Source of the DNA: Marinicella sediminis
GTDB taxonomy: Bacteria > Pseudomonadota > Gammaproteobacteria > Xanthomonadales > Marinicellaceae
Reading direction: 5' to 3'
DNA: 64,000 nt
Assembly (NCBI RefSeq): GCF_002000055.1
Contig: NZ_MVBD01000001.1
Span: 186,001-250,000 of the forward strand
Part shown: in pieces, positions 8,239-17,719 of the stretch
Position numbering within the stretch: position 1 is the first letter of the stretch
Layout of the letters: the number at the start of each line of letters is the position of its first letter
Translations under genes and position numbers: made by a program
The notes under the pieces: generated by a model
What the model saw: only the letters and a program-made list of their open reading frames with translations
Database searches by the model: none
Told to the model about the DNA's origin: nothing

Positions 8239-11184
8239 ATGAAACACAATTCAGTATTGTGGGCGCTGTTGCTTCTGTGGTGCTGTGTCCAGGACACCAG
8301 GGCGCAGATTGAATACGACATTGTATATGTCAGGCAAGCGAGGTTTGGTGACGTGGTGAACACCACCTGGCCGGAAATTTTTCACCCGGCCCGCATGGAT
8401 CCCGGTGCTGATCTGATGTTGCTTCACCCGGATGGCAGCGAAGAAGTGCTGGTTAATTGCGAAATCTGCGGAGTCACTGACCCGGTGATTTCCTTTGATG
8501 CTCAGTGGGTGTATTACAGCCTGTTCCATGATCTGAGTCCGGGCAGCCTGAATGGCCAGAGGGGTGATTTACCCCACCAGGGTGCTGATATTTTCAGGCT
8601 CAACCTCTACACCCGGGTCATTGAACAATTGACCTTTGGTGAATTTACCCCCAATACCGGAGCAGGCAACTGGGATGAAAGCAATCCGCTTAATCCAGGC
8701 TCGCAATACAACCGATTGGGTTATGGTATTTTAAACTTGGGCCCCATGCCATTGCCCGAAGGTCGCCTGGCATTTACCAGCAACCGCAATGGTTTTGTAC
8801 CAACCAAAGGATTCACCAACCCCACCTTGCAGTTATTTGTCATGGATGTGGATGGCAGCAACATCGAAGCCATTGCGCCTATGACCATTGGCAGTGCTCT
8901 GCACCCGACCATCCTAAATGATGGCCGCCTGATGTTCTCCAGTTACGAAGCCCAGGGCATCCGTGATCGTCGGTTGTGGGGCATCTGGACGATTCAGCCC
9001 GATGGTCGTCGCTGGGAACCCCTGGTCAGTGCCATGACTTCGCCAAATGCATTTCATTTCATGACCCAGAATTCCGCCGGTGAAGTGATTGTTGAACAAT
9101 ACTATAACCTCAATAACAACGGCTTTGGCGCATTGTTCAAAATGCCATTGGAGGTACCACAAGGCACCTCGGGGTTTGGCAGCCCGTTTCCATCACAAAA
9201 TCCATCCATAGAACAAACCGTCAGTCAAAGCATAGGCTTGCAACCGTTTCAGATGTCTTTTACTCCCTGGGGTTATGAAGCCGTGACGCCGATGACTCAT
9301 CCGGGTGACAGTGCTGCGCCAGTGGGTGACAATAACGGAGACCGCGTGGGTAAATTCACCCAGCCATCGGCGGCACCAGGCAATGATCTGCTGGTCGTCT
9401 GGACACCGGGGCCTGCCAATGACCTGAACCGGCCGACCACCATTCCTTATTATGATGGTGGCTTATACGTCATTGAAAACAGCGATCAGATCTGGCAACC
9501 GGAAGATCTGGTGCTGATCAAAAACGATCCAGATTACAATGAAGCCTGGCCAAGGGCGGTGGTGCCCTGGCGGGCCATTCATGGTGATGTTGAGCCTGCC
9601 AGTCTGGCATGGTTGCCCAATGATGGCAGTGATCATCCGTCACTGGAACCAGGTAGCCCGTATGGCCTGGTCGGCTCCAGCAGCCTCTACAAACGGGACA
9701 CCTTTCCGGGCCGTGGTGACAGTGATTTTGCTGGTCTGGACCCTTTCAATACCTCGGAAAACCGCAGCAGCAGTAACTGGGACTGGCAAGGCGCTGATGC
9801 CGGTGTTTATCAGGACAGCGACATCTGGGCAGTGCGCATCGTTGGCATGGAACCCAACACCGATCGCCGCTATGGGCCTGATGCCGCTCATCACGGCACC
9901 GCCACCGATTTTTACAACTTTGCCAATGAGCGCTTGCGCATCATGGGTGAAATCCCAGTACGCAAATTTAATCAGGATGGTTCGCCGGTACTGGACGCCG
10001 AAGGCCAGCCCGACACCAGTTTTCTGGTAAAAATACCTGCCGATACACCGTTCACTTTCCAAACCATTGACCGCAAAGGCATGGTGCTGAACATGTCACA
10101 AACCTGGCACCAGGTACGACCTGGGGAAATGCGTGCCGATTGTGGTGGTTGCCATGCCCACAGTCAGCAGCCGCTGGAGTTTGCCTCCACAGCCGCTGCT
10201 TTACCAGCGTACACCATTGCAGATCTGGCTGCCATGACACCCATGGTCACCCGCGATGAAACCGGTGCCAACGGTCTGGATGACATACCGCAAGCCATGG
10301 TCGATGTGGAATTTTTCCAGGACATCAGGCCGATTTTGCAAAACCATTGTGTCAGCTGCCACAACGGCACGCAGCAGGCCGGCCAACTTGACCTGGCAGA
10401 TCACAGCCTGGACGATGATCTGCCCGGTGACTACCGGCGCCTGGCCAGGGATGAAAGCGCGCAATTCGGTTATCCTCCGGTGATAGGCAATGGCGTTTGG
10501 CGTCAGACCAATGCCAGCCGCTACATCCGTAAGTTTCAAAGCCGCCGCTCGCTGCTGACCTGGAAGTTGTTCGGTGAACGTCTGGATGGCTGGACCAATG
10601 CCGATCATCCAACCGAATCAGTTCCCGGTGATGCCACCACCCTGCCGCAGGGCGCCAATCCCAATGATGCGGATCTGGATTACATCGCCACCAGTGAACA
10701 CCCGGCTGGTGGATTGCCTGGTTTGAGCATGGCAGACAAGATGACTGTGGCCAGGTGGATTGATCTGGGAGCGCCAATTGATTTGTCGGTGATCAGGGGC
10801 AGTCCGGGCATGGGCTGGTTTCTGGATGACCTCAAGCCCACCCTGACCATCAGTCAACCCCGGATTAATTTCAATGCCGGTCTGGTAAACCTCATCAGGC
10901 TGGGCATGGCCGACGGTAATTCAGGCCTGGATATGAGTACGCTTTCGGTGATGGCAGATTTCACAGTCAATGGTCGGCCTGCCAACAACGAACTGGGTGA
11001 TTTATTGGTCAATACCAGTGACGGCGTTTATGAGCTGGCCCTCAGTCAGCCGGTGCCGGTAGACGATCTGGAGCGACATGTTCGTGCCGAAGTGGCGGAT
11101 GTTCAGGGTAACATCACCCGGGTGGATGTGCGGTTTTATACCAGCGATCCAGACATCATATTTACCGATGACTTTGAACCATGA
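8239..11184 (+). CDS. Secreted beta-propeller protein with two CxxCH haem-binding motifs
   Basis: A 981-residue protein with a signal peptide (about 1-22). The N-terminal two-thirds has PD40/TolB-like propeller phrases (DGSEEVLVNCE, SFDAQWVYYS, GRLAFTSNRNGF, LFVMDVDGSNIEAI). Two c-type haem motifs follow: C635-GG-C638-H and C704-VS-C707-H. The arrangement recalls hydrazine-synthase alpha-like proteins found in marine bacteria, but this is a memory-based resemblance and no hydrazine metabolism is implied. The C terminus reads DPDIIFTDDFEP, a tail also seen in the M14 carboxypeptidase of this window. Likely a periplasmic or secreted multihaem-type protein of unknown substrate. The start is well placed after a weak purine-rich stretch. 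Confidence 0.75.
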   Translation: MKHNSVLWALLLLWCCVQDTRAQIEYDIVYVRQARFGDVVNTTWPEIFHPARMDPGADLMLLHPDGSEEVLVNCEICGVTDPVISFDAQWVYYSLFHDLSPGSLNGQRGDLPHQGADIFRLNLYTRVIEQLTFGEFTPNTGAGNWDESNPLNPGSQYNRLGYGILNLGPMPLPEGRLAFTSNRNGFVPTKGFTNPTLQLFVMDVDGSNIEAIAPMTIGSALHPTILNDGRLMFSSYEAQGIRDRRLWGIWTIQPDGRRWEPLVSAMTSPNAFHFMTQNSAGEVIVEQYYNLNNNGFGALFKMPLEVPQGTSGFGSPFPSQNPSIEQTVSQSIGLQPFQMSFTPWGYEAVTPMTHPGDSAAPVGDNNGDRVGKFTQPSAAPGNDLLVVWTPGPANDLNRPTTIPYYDGGLYVIENSDQIWQPEDLVLIKNDPDYNEAWPRAVVPWRAIHGDVEPASLAWLPNDGSDHPSLEPGSPYGLVGSSSLYKRDTFPGRGDSDFAGLDPFNTSENRSSSNWDWQGADAGVYQDSDIWAVRIVGMEPNTDRRYGPDAAHHGTATDFYNFANERLRIMGEIPVRKFNQDGSPVLDAEGQPDTSFLVKIPADTPFTFQTIDRKGMVLNMSQTWHQVRPGEMRADCGGCHAHSQQPLEFASTAAALPAYTIADLAAMTPMVTRDETGANGLDDIPQAMVDVEFFQDIRPILQNHCVSCHNGTQQAGQLDLADHSLDDDLPGDYRRLARDESAQFGYPPVIGNGVWRQTNASRYIRKFQSRRSLLTWKLFGERLDGWTNADHPTESVPGDATTLPQGANPNDADLDYIATSEHPAGGLPGLSMADKMTVARWIDLGAPIDLSVIRGSPGMGWFLDDLKPTLTISQPRINFNAGLVNLIRLGMADGNSGLDMSTLSVMADFTVNGRPANNELGDLLVNTSDGVYELALSQPVPVDDLERHVRAEVADVQGNITRVDVRFYTSDPDIIFTDDFEP

Positions 11185-11402
11185 TCTGATGCGGGAAACT
11201 TCAGCCAGATGATTTCATCCGGTTGCTTACCAATGGCTGCTGATATTTGCAAATTGATGTCCTGTTTTTACTCACTTCTTTTCTGGATCAACATTAAACT
11301 ATGTAGATCAGGTCATGCACTACGGAGGAGATGGCAAGCAGGTTATGAATGATTTTCAGCACAATGTGATCAGGGTTCATTGATGGTTAAAGGACGTTTG
11401 CC

Positions 11403-11657
11403 ATGAAATTTTATATGGGGTACAGACTCAGTGGACTGGCATTGCTGGCTTTGATGCTGGTATTGTTGTGCTGGTTGTTGGGTTTTTTGACACTCAAAAT
11501 TTATCGCAGCTTCAAACCAATTGAGGCTGAAGAGCATGATGGTTTTCTGACCCATGTACCGCGGGAAGGTGACGGGGTCATCAAAGCGGTGTTGGTTGGT
11601 TTGGTCTGGTTGGCACTGATTGGTGCTGTTTTGATCTTCGGATTCGGCTGGTATTGA
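11403..11657 (+). CDS. Small two-helix inner-membrane protein
   Basis: An 84-residue protein with two predicted membrane helices (about 9-33 and 60-82) separated by a short polar loop rich in acidic residues (PIEAEEHDGFLTHVPREGDG). An AAGGA stretch lies about nine bases before the ATG. No family was recognised. It sits alone between the propeller gene and a 424-base gene-free stretch. The regular hydrophobic pattern and ribosome site support a real gene. Confidence 0.6.
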   Translation: MKFYMGYRLSGLALLALMLVLLCWLLGFLTLKIYRSFKPIEAEEHDGFLTHVPREGDGVIKAVLVGLVWLALIGAVLIFGFGWY

Positions 11658-12081
11658 GTTCAGAAAGGCTGTTTATATCAATGGAATTGTTTGGTTTTTA
11701 AAAAATAAGCCAAAAAATCTCAATTTAATGCCATTGAGCATTTATTCTTCTGACAATCACATACAATGCGCAGGGTGAATCAATTCAAGTGTGTATGTAT
11801 AATGATGCCTAACCCTGACTGCGGGTCAGCCTGCTGCCAATCAACTGAACTCAGTCCACTCTGAGGCCAGCATGATTGGTCTGTCCATATTCAGTATGAA
11901 TCCGTGTGTGTACAGTCATTTGAGTCAATCAATGAAACTTACATCGTATCTGGCTTAAAACACTCATCAGGCTGCCTTGCCTTTCTTGTTTTACAGAAAT
12001 GATCGCTTAAGAATATTTGACAAGCTTTTGCCACAATTCACGTTTGAATAACTGAAAACATTTATTTAGGAGTGCATGTTT
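11658..12081. other. Gene-free AT-rich interval
   Basis: No convincing reading frame on either strand. It contains A/T runs near 11700-11740, a small palindrome CTGAC-TGCGG-GTCAG at 11815-11829, and the leader of the next gene. Nothing else recognisable was found. Confidence 0.5.
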
Positions 12082-12387
12082 ATGAAAAAAATTAAACTTT
12101 CTTTGTTGGCTTTGACGGTGGTTTCTGCGTCGACTTTCAGTTTTACCTCAAATTCAGAGCCAGGGATTCGTCAACAATATATGTGTTCTATTCATCATGA
12201 TATGCCAGCCATCAGACATGGTGGTGGAATGACCGATAACACAAGTTTTTCAGCCTGTGTGGCTAATGTCCGTAATTCGCCTCACTTTGCAGAAGTGGCG
12301 AAAGATTATCAAGATGGTAAAATCACGCTGTATGAAAAAGAGCTGCACATTCCGGAAAATTGTGCCACTTTAGAGCCTTTTGATTGA
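12082..12387 (+). CDS. Small secreted protein of unknown function
   Basis: A 101-residue protein with a typical signal peptide (MKKIKLSLLALTVVSASTFSF). The second of two nearby ATGs (12082, not 12076) is chosen because AGGAG lies nine bases upstream of it but only three from the first. The mature part has three cysteines (YMCSIHHD, SACVANV, ENCATLEPF) that could form disulfides in the periplasm. No family was recognised. It lies 107 bases before the hybrid two-component gene on the same strand; whether the two share a transcript is unclear. Confidence 0.65.
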   Translation: MKKIKLSLLALTVVSASTFSFTSNSEPGIRQQYMCSIHHDMPAIRHGGGMTDNTSFSACVANVRNSPHFAEVAKDYQDGKITLYEKELHIPENCATLEPFD

Positions 12388-12494
12388 GTTTGTAAATGGC
12401 TCAGTGTATTGTGAAGAAACTCTGGATCTTTCCGGGGTTTTTTCTGTGTTAATGTTACGACCTTACATTCAGAATGATGTTCTAGGAAATTACA

Positions 12495-15400
12495 TTGAAG
12501 CAAATGCAAAACTGCAATCATTATATCAATCCCAACAGACCATTTGCCAGGTTTCATCGCAGGCAGTTATTTCTGTTTATTGTACTGCTGTTGGTCAGTG
12601 CTCAGCTCCTGGGAAATCAGTTCAAGCATGTCTCCTCTGATCATGGGTTGAGAAGCTCTATCATCAGATCAGTGATTCAATCCAGCGATGGCCTGGTCCT
12701 GTTGGGAACATTGAAAGGCTTATACCGATATGACGGATATCGCGTTTCACAGGTTAATATGCCTAATGGATTGCCCTTTAATTCAGTCAGAGCGCTGGCG
12801 GAAGATGGCAACGGTGTGATTTGGATAGGGACCAAAGAAGATGGGGTTTTCTACATCAAATCTGGTCTGGTCTTTCAACTCGGTGGTTTGGAGCATATCG
12901 ATTACAGTTCCTTTCAGGTCATGGCTCAATCAGAAGCACATGTTTATTTGATTTTTGATCATGTTGTGATCCAGGTTGACCAGGAGTTACAAACCACTGC
13001 ATTTAACAATCCAATCAAAGAAACCATATTTTCAGCCATTGTATTGGGCCAGGACCAGTTGACAGCCGGATTAAAGGACAGTGTTGTGTCATTAAACCTT
13101 GGTACTTCAGCCGTTTCATCGGTTGCAGTCAGATCAGATGTTCCGAACAGACAAAAACACCTTGTCCATCGTGACCCTCAGGGCAGGGTCTGGCTGGGAA
13201 GATCTGATGGTCTGTATCAGTACGATCCTGAATGTCATTGCTTCAAAGGACGTGATGATGTGTTGCATGGTGTTGAAATTCATACTTTGGGATCAGATTC
13301 AAAAAACCTGTGGATAGGAACCAATCAAATGGGGGTTTATGGGTTTGATAGCGTATCGGGTAAAACAACCCACTTCAATTTCGACAGCTCCAATCCCAAA
13401 GGTATCAATGACAAAGCCGTCATCTCTGTGGCCACTTCTCCGCTGAATGATCTGTATTTGGGTACCTTCAATGGAGGCTTGAATCACATCAACTTAGACA
13501 CCCTGAAATTTGGTGCTGTTCCGGGTGTGGGTTCTGGGGTTAACTGCTTACCAAGTGAAGTGATCTATGGGATGTATGAATTGAATACAGATGAACTTTT
13601 GGTGGGGACCAACCAGGGGTTTACGCTCTTGAATACCACGCTAAAAACCTGTGTCGATTTCTACAGTCAATCCAATGATTCTTCACTGAATACAGGTCAA
13701 TATGTGTTTTCCTTTTTCCCCAGAGGTGATCAAGTATTGCTCATGGGTTTAACGGGTATTCATTTATTGGACACTTCATCCAAGAGCATCCGCAGGTGGT
13801 CAGAGTTGATTCCAAACGTGCCCGTCTTTTTCCTGTATGAATTGGATGATGACTCATACTTGTTTGGAACTGACCAGGGGCTTTATGCGTTTAATGAAAC
13901 GGAGCAGAAACTGGTTAAGTATATGTCGGAGGATGGTGATGAAATATCCTTGCGTTTTTATCATGCCGCAGTAACTTCAGGTGGCACTTATGTAAGCGGC
14001 ACCGGTGGCTTATTCAAATTGGCCGGGAATCGGCTGCAACAGGTAACGATTCAACTGGAAAATGGTCACTTTGTCCGCGACATCACGGGTTTGTCTACAG
14101 ATGGAAATGATGGCTTGCTGGTGGCAGCGGATAAACAATACTTGCTGCAGTTCAGACCAGGAGAAGATGTCAGAGATTTCAGTCACTTAGTCAATGAAAA
14201 AACCTTTAATGTGACTGTCTTTGAAATCATCCAGGATGATTTTGGTCGGTTTTGGATGTCCAGTGACAACGGCTTGTACCAGTTGGATCTGGAGGATCAG
14301 CGTGTTCATCGCTACACTGAGTCAGATGGCTTGCAAAGCAATGACTTTTTATTGATTTCCAGCCATAAGGGTGCCTCTGGTAAGTTGTATTTTGGCGGTC
14401 GTCATGGTTTGAATGCGTTTAACCCGGAAGACATCAGCATCAATGAAACACCTCCGAAAGTGGTGTTGACTGAAGTGTCACAGTTGAATAAAACCATTGG
14501 TCTGGGTCAACAAACAATGGGTGGGTTTTTGCTGGAGCAGCCAATTGAGCAACTCGATTTTCTGGAGCTGAGTCACAATGATCTGGACATTGGTTTCGAG
14601 TTCGCTGCCCTTGATTATGCCGCTCCCGCCCGCAATCAGTTTGCTTACCGGCTGTTGGGGTTCAATGATGACTGGCAGTATGTAGGAGCCGATAACCGGC
14701 GGGCTAACTTTACAAACCTCAGCCCGGGAAACTACACATTTGAAGTCAAGGCGGCAAACAAAGACGGGGTGTGGAACCCGGAACCCAGACAGCTGGCCAT
14801 CACCGTATATCCGGCGCCCTGGTTTTCGCCATGGGCATATGCAGCTTATGGGCTGATCATTCTGCTTTCGATCTGGGGGTTTGTTCATTACAAAACCATC
14901 GCCAGCCGCAACCGGGCCAGAGAGTTACAGACTCAGGTGGCAGAGCGCACACAGGAAGTGGTCAGGCAAAAGCAAATGGTGGAATCCTTGCTGGATCATA
15001 AGAATGAAGTCTTCGCCAATGTCACCCATGAGTTCAAAACCCCTTTGTCGCTGATTGTGGGTCCGCTTGACCAGTTGGCAGATTTACCTGTGCTTGATCA
15101 ACATCAGGACAAAGTGTCTATGATCAAACGCAATGCGCAGCGTTTGTTGTTGATGGTCGGGCAAATCCTGAAACTGTCTGAGGCCGAACAGGACAAAGAA
15201 GTCATCAGAGAAGTGCAGGCCGTGCAACCGGTTTGCCTGATGCTGTTTGAATCGTTCACGCCCTTGGCCAGAGAAAAAGGCATTGATTTGAGGCTGAACA
15301 ACGAACATGATGTGAATGTGTATGCCACCAGTGAATGTCTGGAAATGGTGATTGGGAATTTACTGTCCAACGCCATCAAATACACCCCCCAAGGTGGACG

Positions 15401-16547
15401 GGTGCTAATATCAACTGAGATCAACAAGGGGCATGTGAGTATCAGCGTAAGCGATACCGGACCAGGTGTCTCTGACCAGGACAAAGGTCGGATATTCAAT
15501 CGGTTCGTGCGTTTGGACGGCCACCAGGGTGTGCAGGGTACCGGCATTGGTTTGGCTGTGGTTAAAGAAGTCACAGTGGCCAACAAAGGACATGCCCAGG
15601 TGCTTGATCCTGTTGATGGCGGTGCTGAATTTGTGGTCACTTTCCCAGTCACTGATCAGCAGGTGGACGGAGGTTTGACTGAGGCAATGACCGAACAACT
15701 GGTCAGAAATACCGGCACCGAAATCAATCAACATGTGGTGGTGGAACAACCTGATGCACAGGATGACGAACAGCGGCCAACAGTGCTGATCATTGAGGAC
15801 AACCCAGACATGCAGCAACATACCCTTCAAGTGCTTCAGGGAGGGTATCAGTGCTTACTGGCCAGTCGCGGCGATGAAGGCATTGGTCTGGCATTGAAAG
15901 AAATTCCTGACATCATCATCTGTGATGTGATGATGCCAGGTATGGATGGTTATCAGGTGACCCGGGTGTTACGCAATGACAGCAAAACGTCCCACATTCC
16001 GATCATTTTACTGACGGCATTGAATACCAGGGAGAGCCGCATCAAGGGCTGGCGGGCAAACATTGACCGCTATGTCACCAAACCATTTGATGCCCATGAA
16101 CTGCACGCCCAGTTACAGAACATCCTCTCGGTTCGCCAACTGCTACAAAACCAGACGGCACAAATCATTGAAAACAAGGGTGATCTTGAACACCTGGACC
16201 TGACCAAACAGGACATTCGATTCCTCGATCAGCTGAAGGCAGTGATTGTCGAAGTGTTTGGCAATGAGTACATTCAAAAAGCCGATCTGGCTTCGCGCAT
16301 GGCGATCAGTGAGCGTCAGTTACAACGCAAGGTCAAGGCTTTGATTGGGGTGGGGCCATTGGATTTATTGCGTGATCATCGTTTGGAACATGGCAGGGAA
16401 AAGCTCAGGGAAGGGCTGCAGGTGAGTCAGGTGTCGGACCTATGTGGTTTCAGTTCGGTTTCATATTTTGGCACCTGTTTCAAGAAAAAGTTTGGGATGA
16501 CGCCCAAACAGTATCAGCAACTGGGTCGTTCAGGAGCCAGTGGATGA
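12495..16547 (+). CDS. Hybrid two-component system sensor kinase/response regulator (AraC output)
   Basis: A 1350-residue all-in-one signalling protein. Order: membrane helix or signal at about 22-40; two-component propeller repeats in the periplasm (about 45-700, with blades such as GVIWIGTKEDGVFY and GRVWLGRSDGLYQY); Y_Y_Y domain (about 700-775); membrane helix (about 777-800); histidine kinase with H845 in VTHEFKTP; ATPase boxes NAIKYTPQGG, DTGPGVS and GTGIGLAVV; receiver with D1144 in ICDVMMPGMDG; C-terminal AraC helix-turn-helix (about 1255-1345). This architecture is best known from Bacteroidetes polysaccharide sensing. The start is TTG 12495 with AGGA seven bases upstream; ATG 12504 is possible. 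No polysaccharide-degradation gene is adjacent, so the ligand is unknown. Confidence 0.9.
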   Translation: MKQMQNCNHYINPNRPFARFHRRQLFLFIVLLLVSAQLLGNQFKHVSSDHGLRSSIIRSVIQSSDGLVLLGTLKGLYRYDGYRVSQVNMPNGLPFNSVRALAEDGNGVIWIGTKEDGVFYIKSGLVFQLGGLEHIDYSSFQVMAQSEAHVYLIFDHVVIQVDQELQTTAFNNPIKETIFSAIVLGQDQLTAGLKDSVVSLNLGTSAVSSVAVRSDVPNRQKHLVHRDPQGRVWLGRSDGLYQYDPECHCFKGRDDVLHGVEIHTLGSDSKNLWIGTNQMGVYGFDSVSGKTTHFNFDSSNPKGINDKAVISVATSPLNDLYLGTFNGGLNHINLDTLKFGAVPGVGSGVNCLPSEVIYGMYELNTDELLVGTNQGFTLLNTTLKTCVDFYSQSNDSSLNTGQYVFSFFPRGDQVLLMGLTGIHLLDTSSKSIRRWSELIPNVPVFFLYELDDDSYLFGTDQGLYAFNETEQKLVKYMSEDGDEISLRFYHAAVTSGGTYVSGTGGLFKLAGNRLQQVTIQLENGHFVRDITGLSTDGNDGLLVAADKQYLLQFRPGEDVRDFSHLVNEKTFNVTVFEIIQDDFGRFWMSSDNGLYQLDLEDQRVHRYTESDGLQSNDFLLISSHKGASGKLYFGGRHGLNAFNPEDISINETPPKVVLTEVSQLNKTIGLGQQTMGGFLLEQPIEQLDFLELSHNDLDIGFEFAALDYAAPARNQFAYRLLGFNDDWQYVGADNRRANFTNLSPGNYTFEVKAANKDGVWNPEPRQLAITVYPAPWFSPWAYAAYGLIILLSIWGFVHYKTIASRNRARELQTQVAERTQEVVRQKQMVESLLDHKNEVFANVTHEFKTPLSLIVGPLDQLADLPVLDQHQDKVSMIKRNAQRLLLMVGQILKLSEAEQDKEVIREVQAVQPVCLMLFESFTPLAREKGIDLRLNNEHDVNVYATSECLEMVIGNLLSNAIKYTPQGGRVLISTEINKGHVSISVSDTGPGVSDQDKGRIFNRFVRLDGHQGVQGTGIGLAVVKEVTVANKGHAQVLDPVDGGAEFVVTFPVTDQQVDGGLTEAMTEQLVRNTGTEINQHVVVEQPDAQDDEQRPTVLIIEDNPDMQQHTLQVLQGGYQCLLASRGDEGIGLALKEIPDIIICDVMMPGMDGYQVTRVLRNDSKTSHIPIILLTALNTRESRIKGWRANIDRYVTKPFDAHELHAQLQNILSVRQLLQNQTAQIIENKGDLEHLDLTKQDIRFLDQLKAVIVEVFGNEYIQKADLASRMAISERQLQRKVKALIGVGPLDLLRDHRLEHGREKLREGLQVSQVSDLCGFSSVSYFGTCFKKKFGMTPKQYQQLGRSGASG

Positions 16548-16551
16548 TGAC

Positions 16552-17100
16552 TCAGACCAGGTAGTCGGCAAAGATCATTTCCAGTTCTTCGCGACTGAGT
16601 TGGCGGTAGAATAAATCGATACCTATGACCAGGCAATAGAGCATCAGGCCGTGACGTTTAACTTCAGCAGGATCATCGTATATACCTTCCAGTAAATGCA
16701 ACAAATAACCATGGCGTTGCTCATAAACTGAGGTCACAAAGGCTTTGACCTGGTCATCAGCCTGTGACCAGGCGTTGATTTCAAACTCCAGCCGGTTCCC
16801 TTCAATGCACCCATCGATGCATTGTTGACCCAATAATGACAGTTTTTCCCTGGCATTCTGGCCGGTCTCAGCCTGTTCAATGAACCCTTGAGTGAAGCGT
16901 GATTTCCAGTAAGCCAGTACCTGCCACTCAAAATCCCGCTTGGATTTAAACCAGTGATAAAAGCTGCCTTTGGTAACGCCCAGCCGATCACCAATGGTTT
17001 TGATCTTCATCTCCCGCCAGCCTTCCGTATCAAGGATGCGGATGGCCATTTTCAGCCAGGCCAATTGACTGTCGTTGTCATTGTTCATCTCTTTTTGCAT
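16552..17100 (-). CDS. TetR-family transcriptional repressor
   Basis: About 182 residues. The N-terminal helix-turn-helix reads KTIGDRLGVTKGSFYHWFKS, diagnostic of TetR/AcrR. The C-terminal ligand and dimer domain is unassigned. The frame stays open upstream to 17169, but those starts would overlap the two palindromic operators. ATG 17100 is preferred, with GGAAAA about ten bases upstream. It is divergent from the flavin/PLP-oxidase-like gene at 17198, and the intergenic space carries twin palindromes. It therefore most likely represses itself and that gene. It ends four bases after the convergent hybrid two-component gene. Confidence 0.85.
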   Translation of the reverse strand: MQKEMNNDNDSQLAWLKMAIRILDTEGWREMKIKTIGDRLGVTKGSFYHWFKSKRDFEWQVLAYWKSRFTQGFIEQAETGQNAREKLSLLGQQCIDGCIEGNRLEFEINAWSQADDQVKAFVTSVYEQRHGYLLHLLEGIYDDPAEVKRHGLMLYCLVIGIDLFYRQLSREELEMIFADYLV

Positions 17101-17127
17101 GGCGGTTTTTTCCGGTTTTTGTTGCTG

Positions 17128-17143
17128 CATACCCAAAGGTATG
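17128..17143. promoter_or_regulatory. TetR operator candidate 1 (CATACC-N4-GGTATG)
   Basis: Perfect palindrome CATACC-CAAA-GGTATG in the divergent promoter region. It shares its six-base arms with the second copy at 17160, 32 bases away centre to centre (three helical turns), as expected for two bound dimers on one face of the DNA. Confidence 0.7.
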
Positions 17144-17159
17144 TTACATTGGCGATCCA

Positions 17160-17175
17160 CATACCTCAAGGTATG
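17160..17175. promoter_or_regulatory. TetR operator candidate 2 (CATACC-N4-GGTATG)
   Basis: Perfect palindrome CATACC-TCAA-GGTATG, extended by one base on each side (A and T). It ends 22 bases before the start of the PNPOx-like gene, overlapping where its promoter or transcript start must be. Confidence 0.7.
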
Positions 17176-17197
17176 TTTGTTCTAATTGGAGGAAAAT

Positions 17198-17683
17198 ATG
17201 CAAGTCAATGATCAGTTATTTCTGGAAAAGGTTAAACCATTGTTTTCACAAGCCGTGTATTGTTCAGTAGCCACCGTGGATGAGGCTGGTGAGCCTCATG
17301 TGTCACCCATTGGCAGCGTGGTGCTGAAAGACAAAGGATCTGGTTGGTTTTTTCAGAAGTTCACCAAAAGCATTCCCAAAAACGCGGTGTCATGTGAATA
17401 TGCCACCCTCATGGCGGTGAATGATGGTAAATGGTTTTGGTTGAAATCCCTCTTCAAGGGGCGGTTTAATCAACCTCCAGCGCTGCGCATAAAGGTCAGA
17501 CTGGGTGTCTTGCGGGATGCCACCGAAGACGAAATGGCTCGTTTTCAGCGACGGGTTAAACCGTTCAGGTGGACCCGGGGCCATGCCCTGATGTGGCAGG
17601 ACATGGCGCAGGTTCGCGAATTTGAAATCATTGAATACCTGCCGGTCTATATAGGTCAGATGACGGCGGTGCAATTCAAATAG
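17198..17683 (+). CDS. Pyridoxamine 5'-phosphate oxidase-like flavin-binding protein
   Basis: A 161-residue split-barrel protein of the PNPOx-like superfamily, small FMN- or F420/haem-binding oxidoreductases. The signature is in the N-terminal half: SVATVDEAGEPHVSPIGSVV. The start is ATG 17198, six bases after GGAGG; a TTG at 17186 in the same frame has no ribosome site. It is divergent from a TetR repressor with two shared operators, suggesting induction by whatever small molecule that repressor binds. The substrate cannot be assigned. Confidence 0.75.
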   Translation: MQVNDQLFLEKVKPLFSQAVYCSVATVDEAGEPHVSPIGSVVLKDKGSGWFFQKFTKSIPKNAVSCEYATLMAVNDGKWFWLKSLFKGRFNQPPALRIKVRLGVLRDATEDEMARFQRRVKPFRWTRGHALMWQDMAQVREFEIIEYLPVYIGQMTAVQFK

Positions 17684-17719
17684 TGATTTCCAGAAATAAT
17701 GCCAGATCACCAGAATGAT

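Noticed and set aside
17101-17169. Longer N terminus of the TetR repressor
   Set aside because: It would place the coding sequence over both palindromic operators and has no ribosome site.
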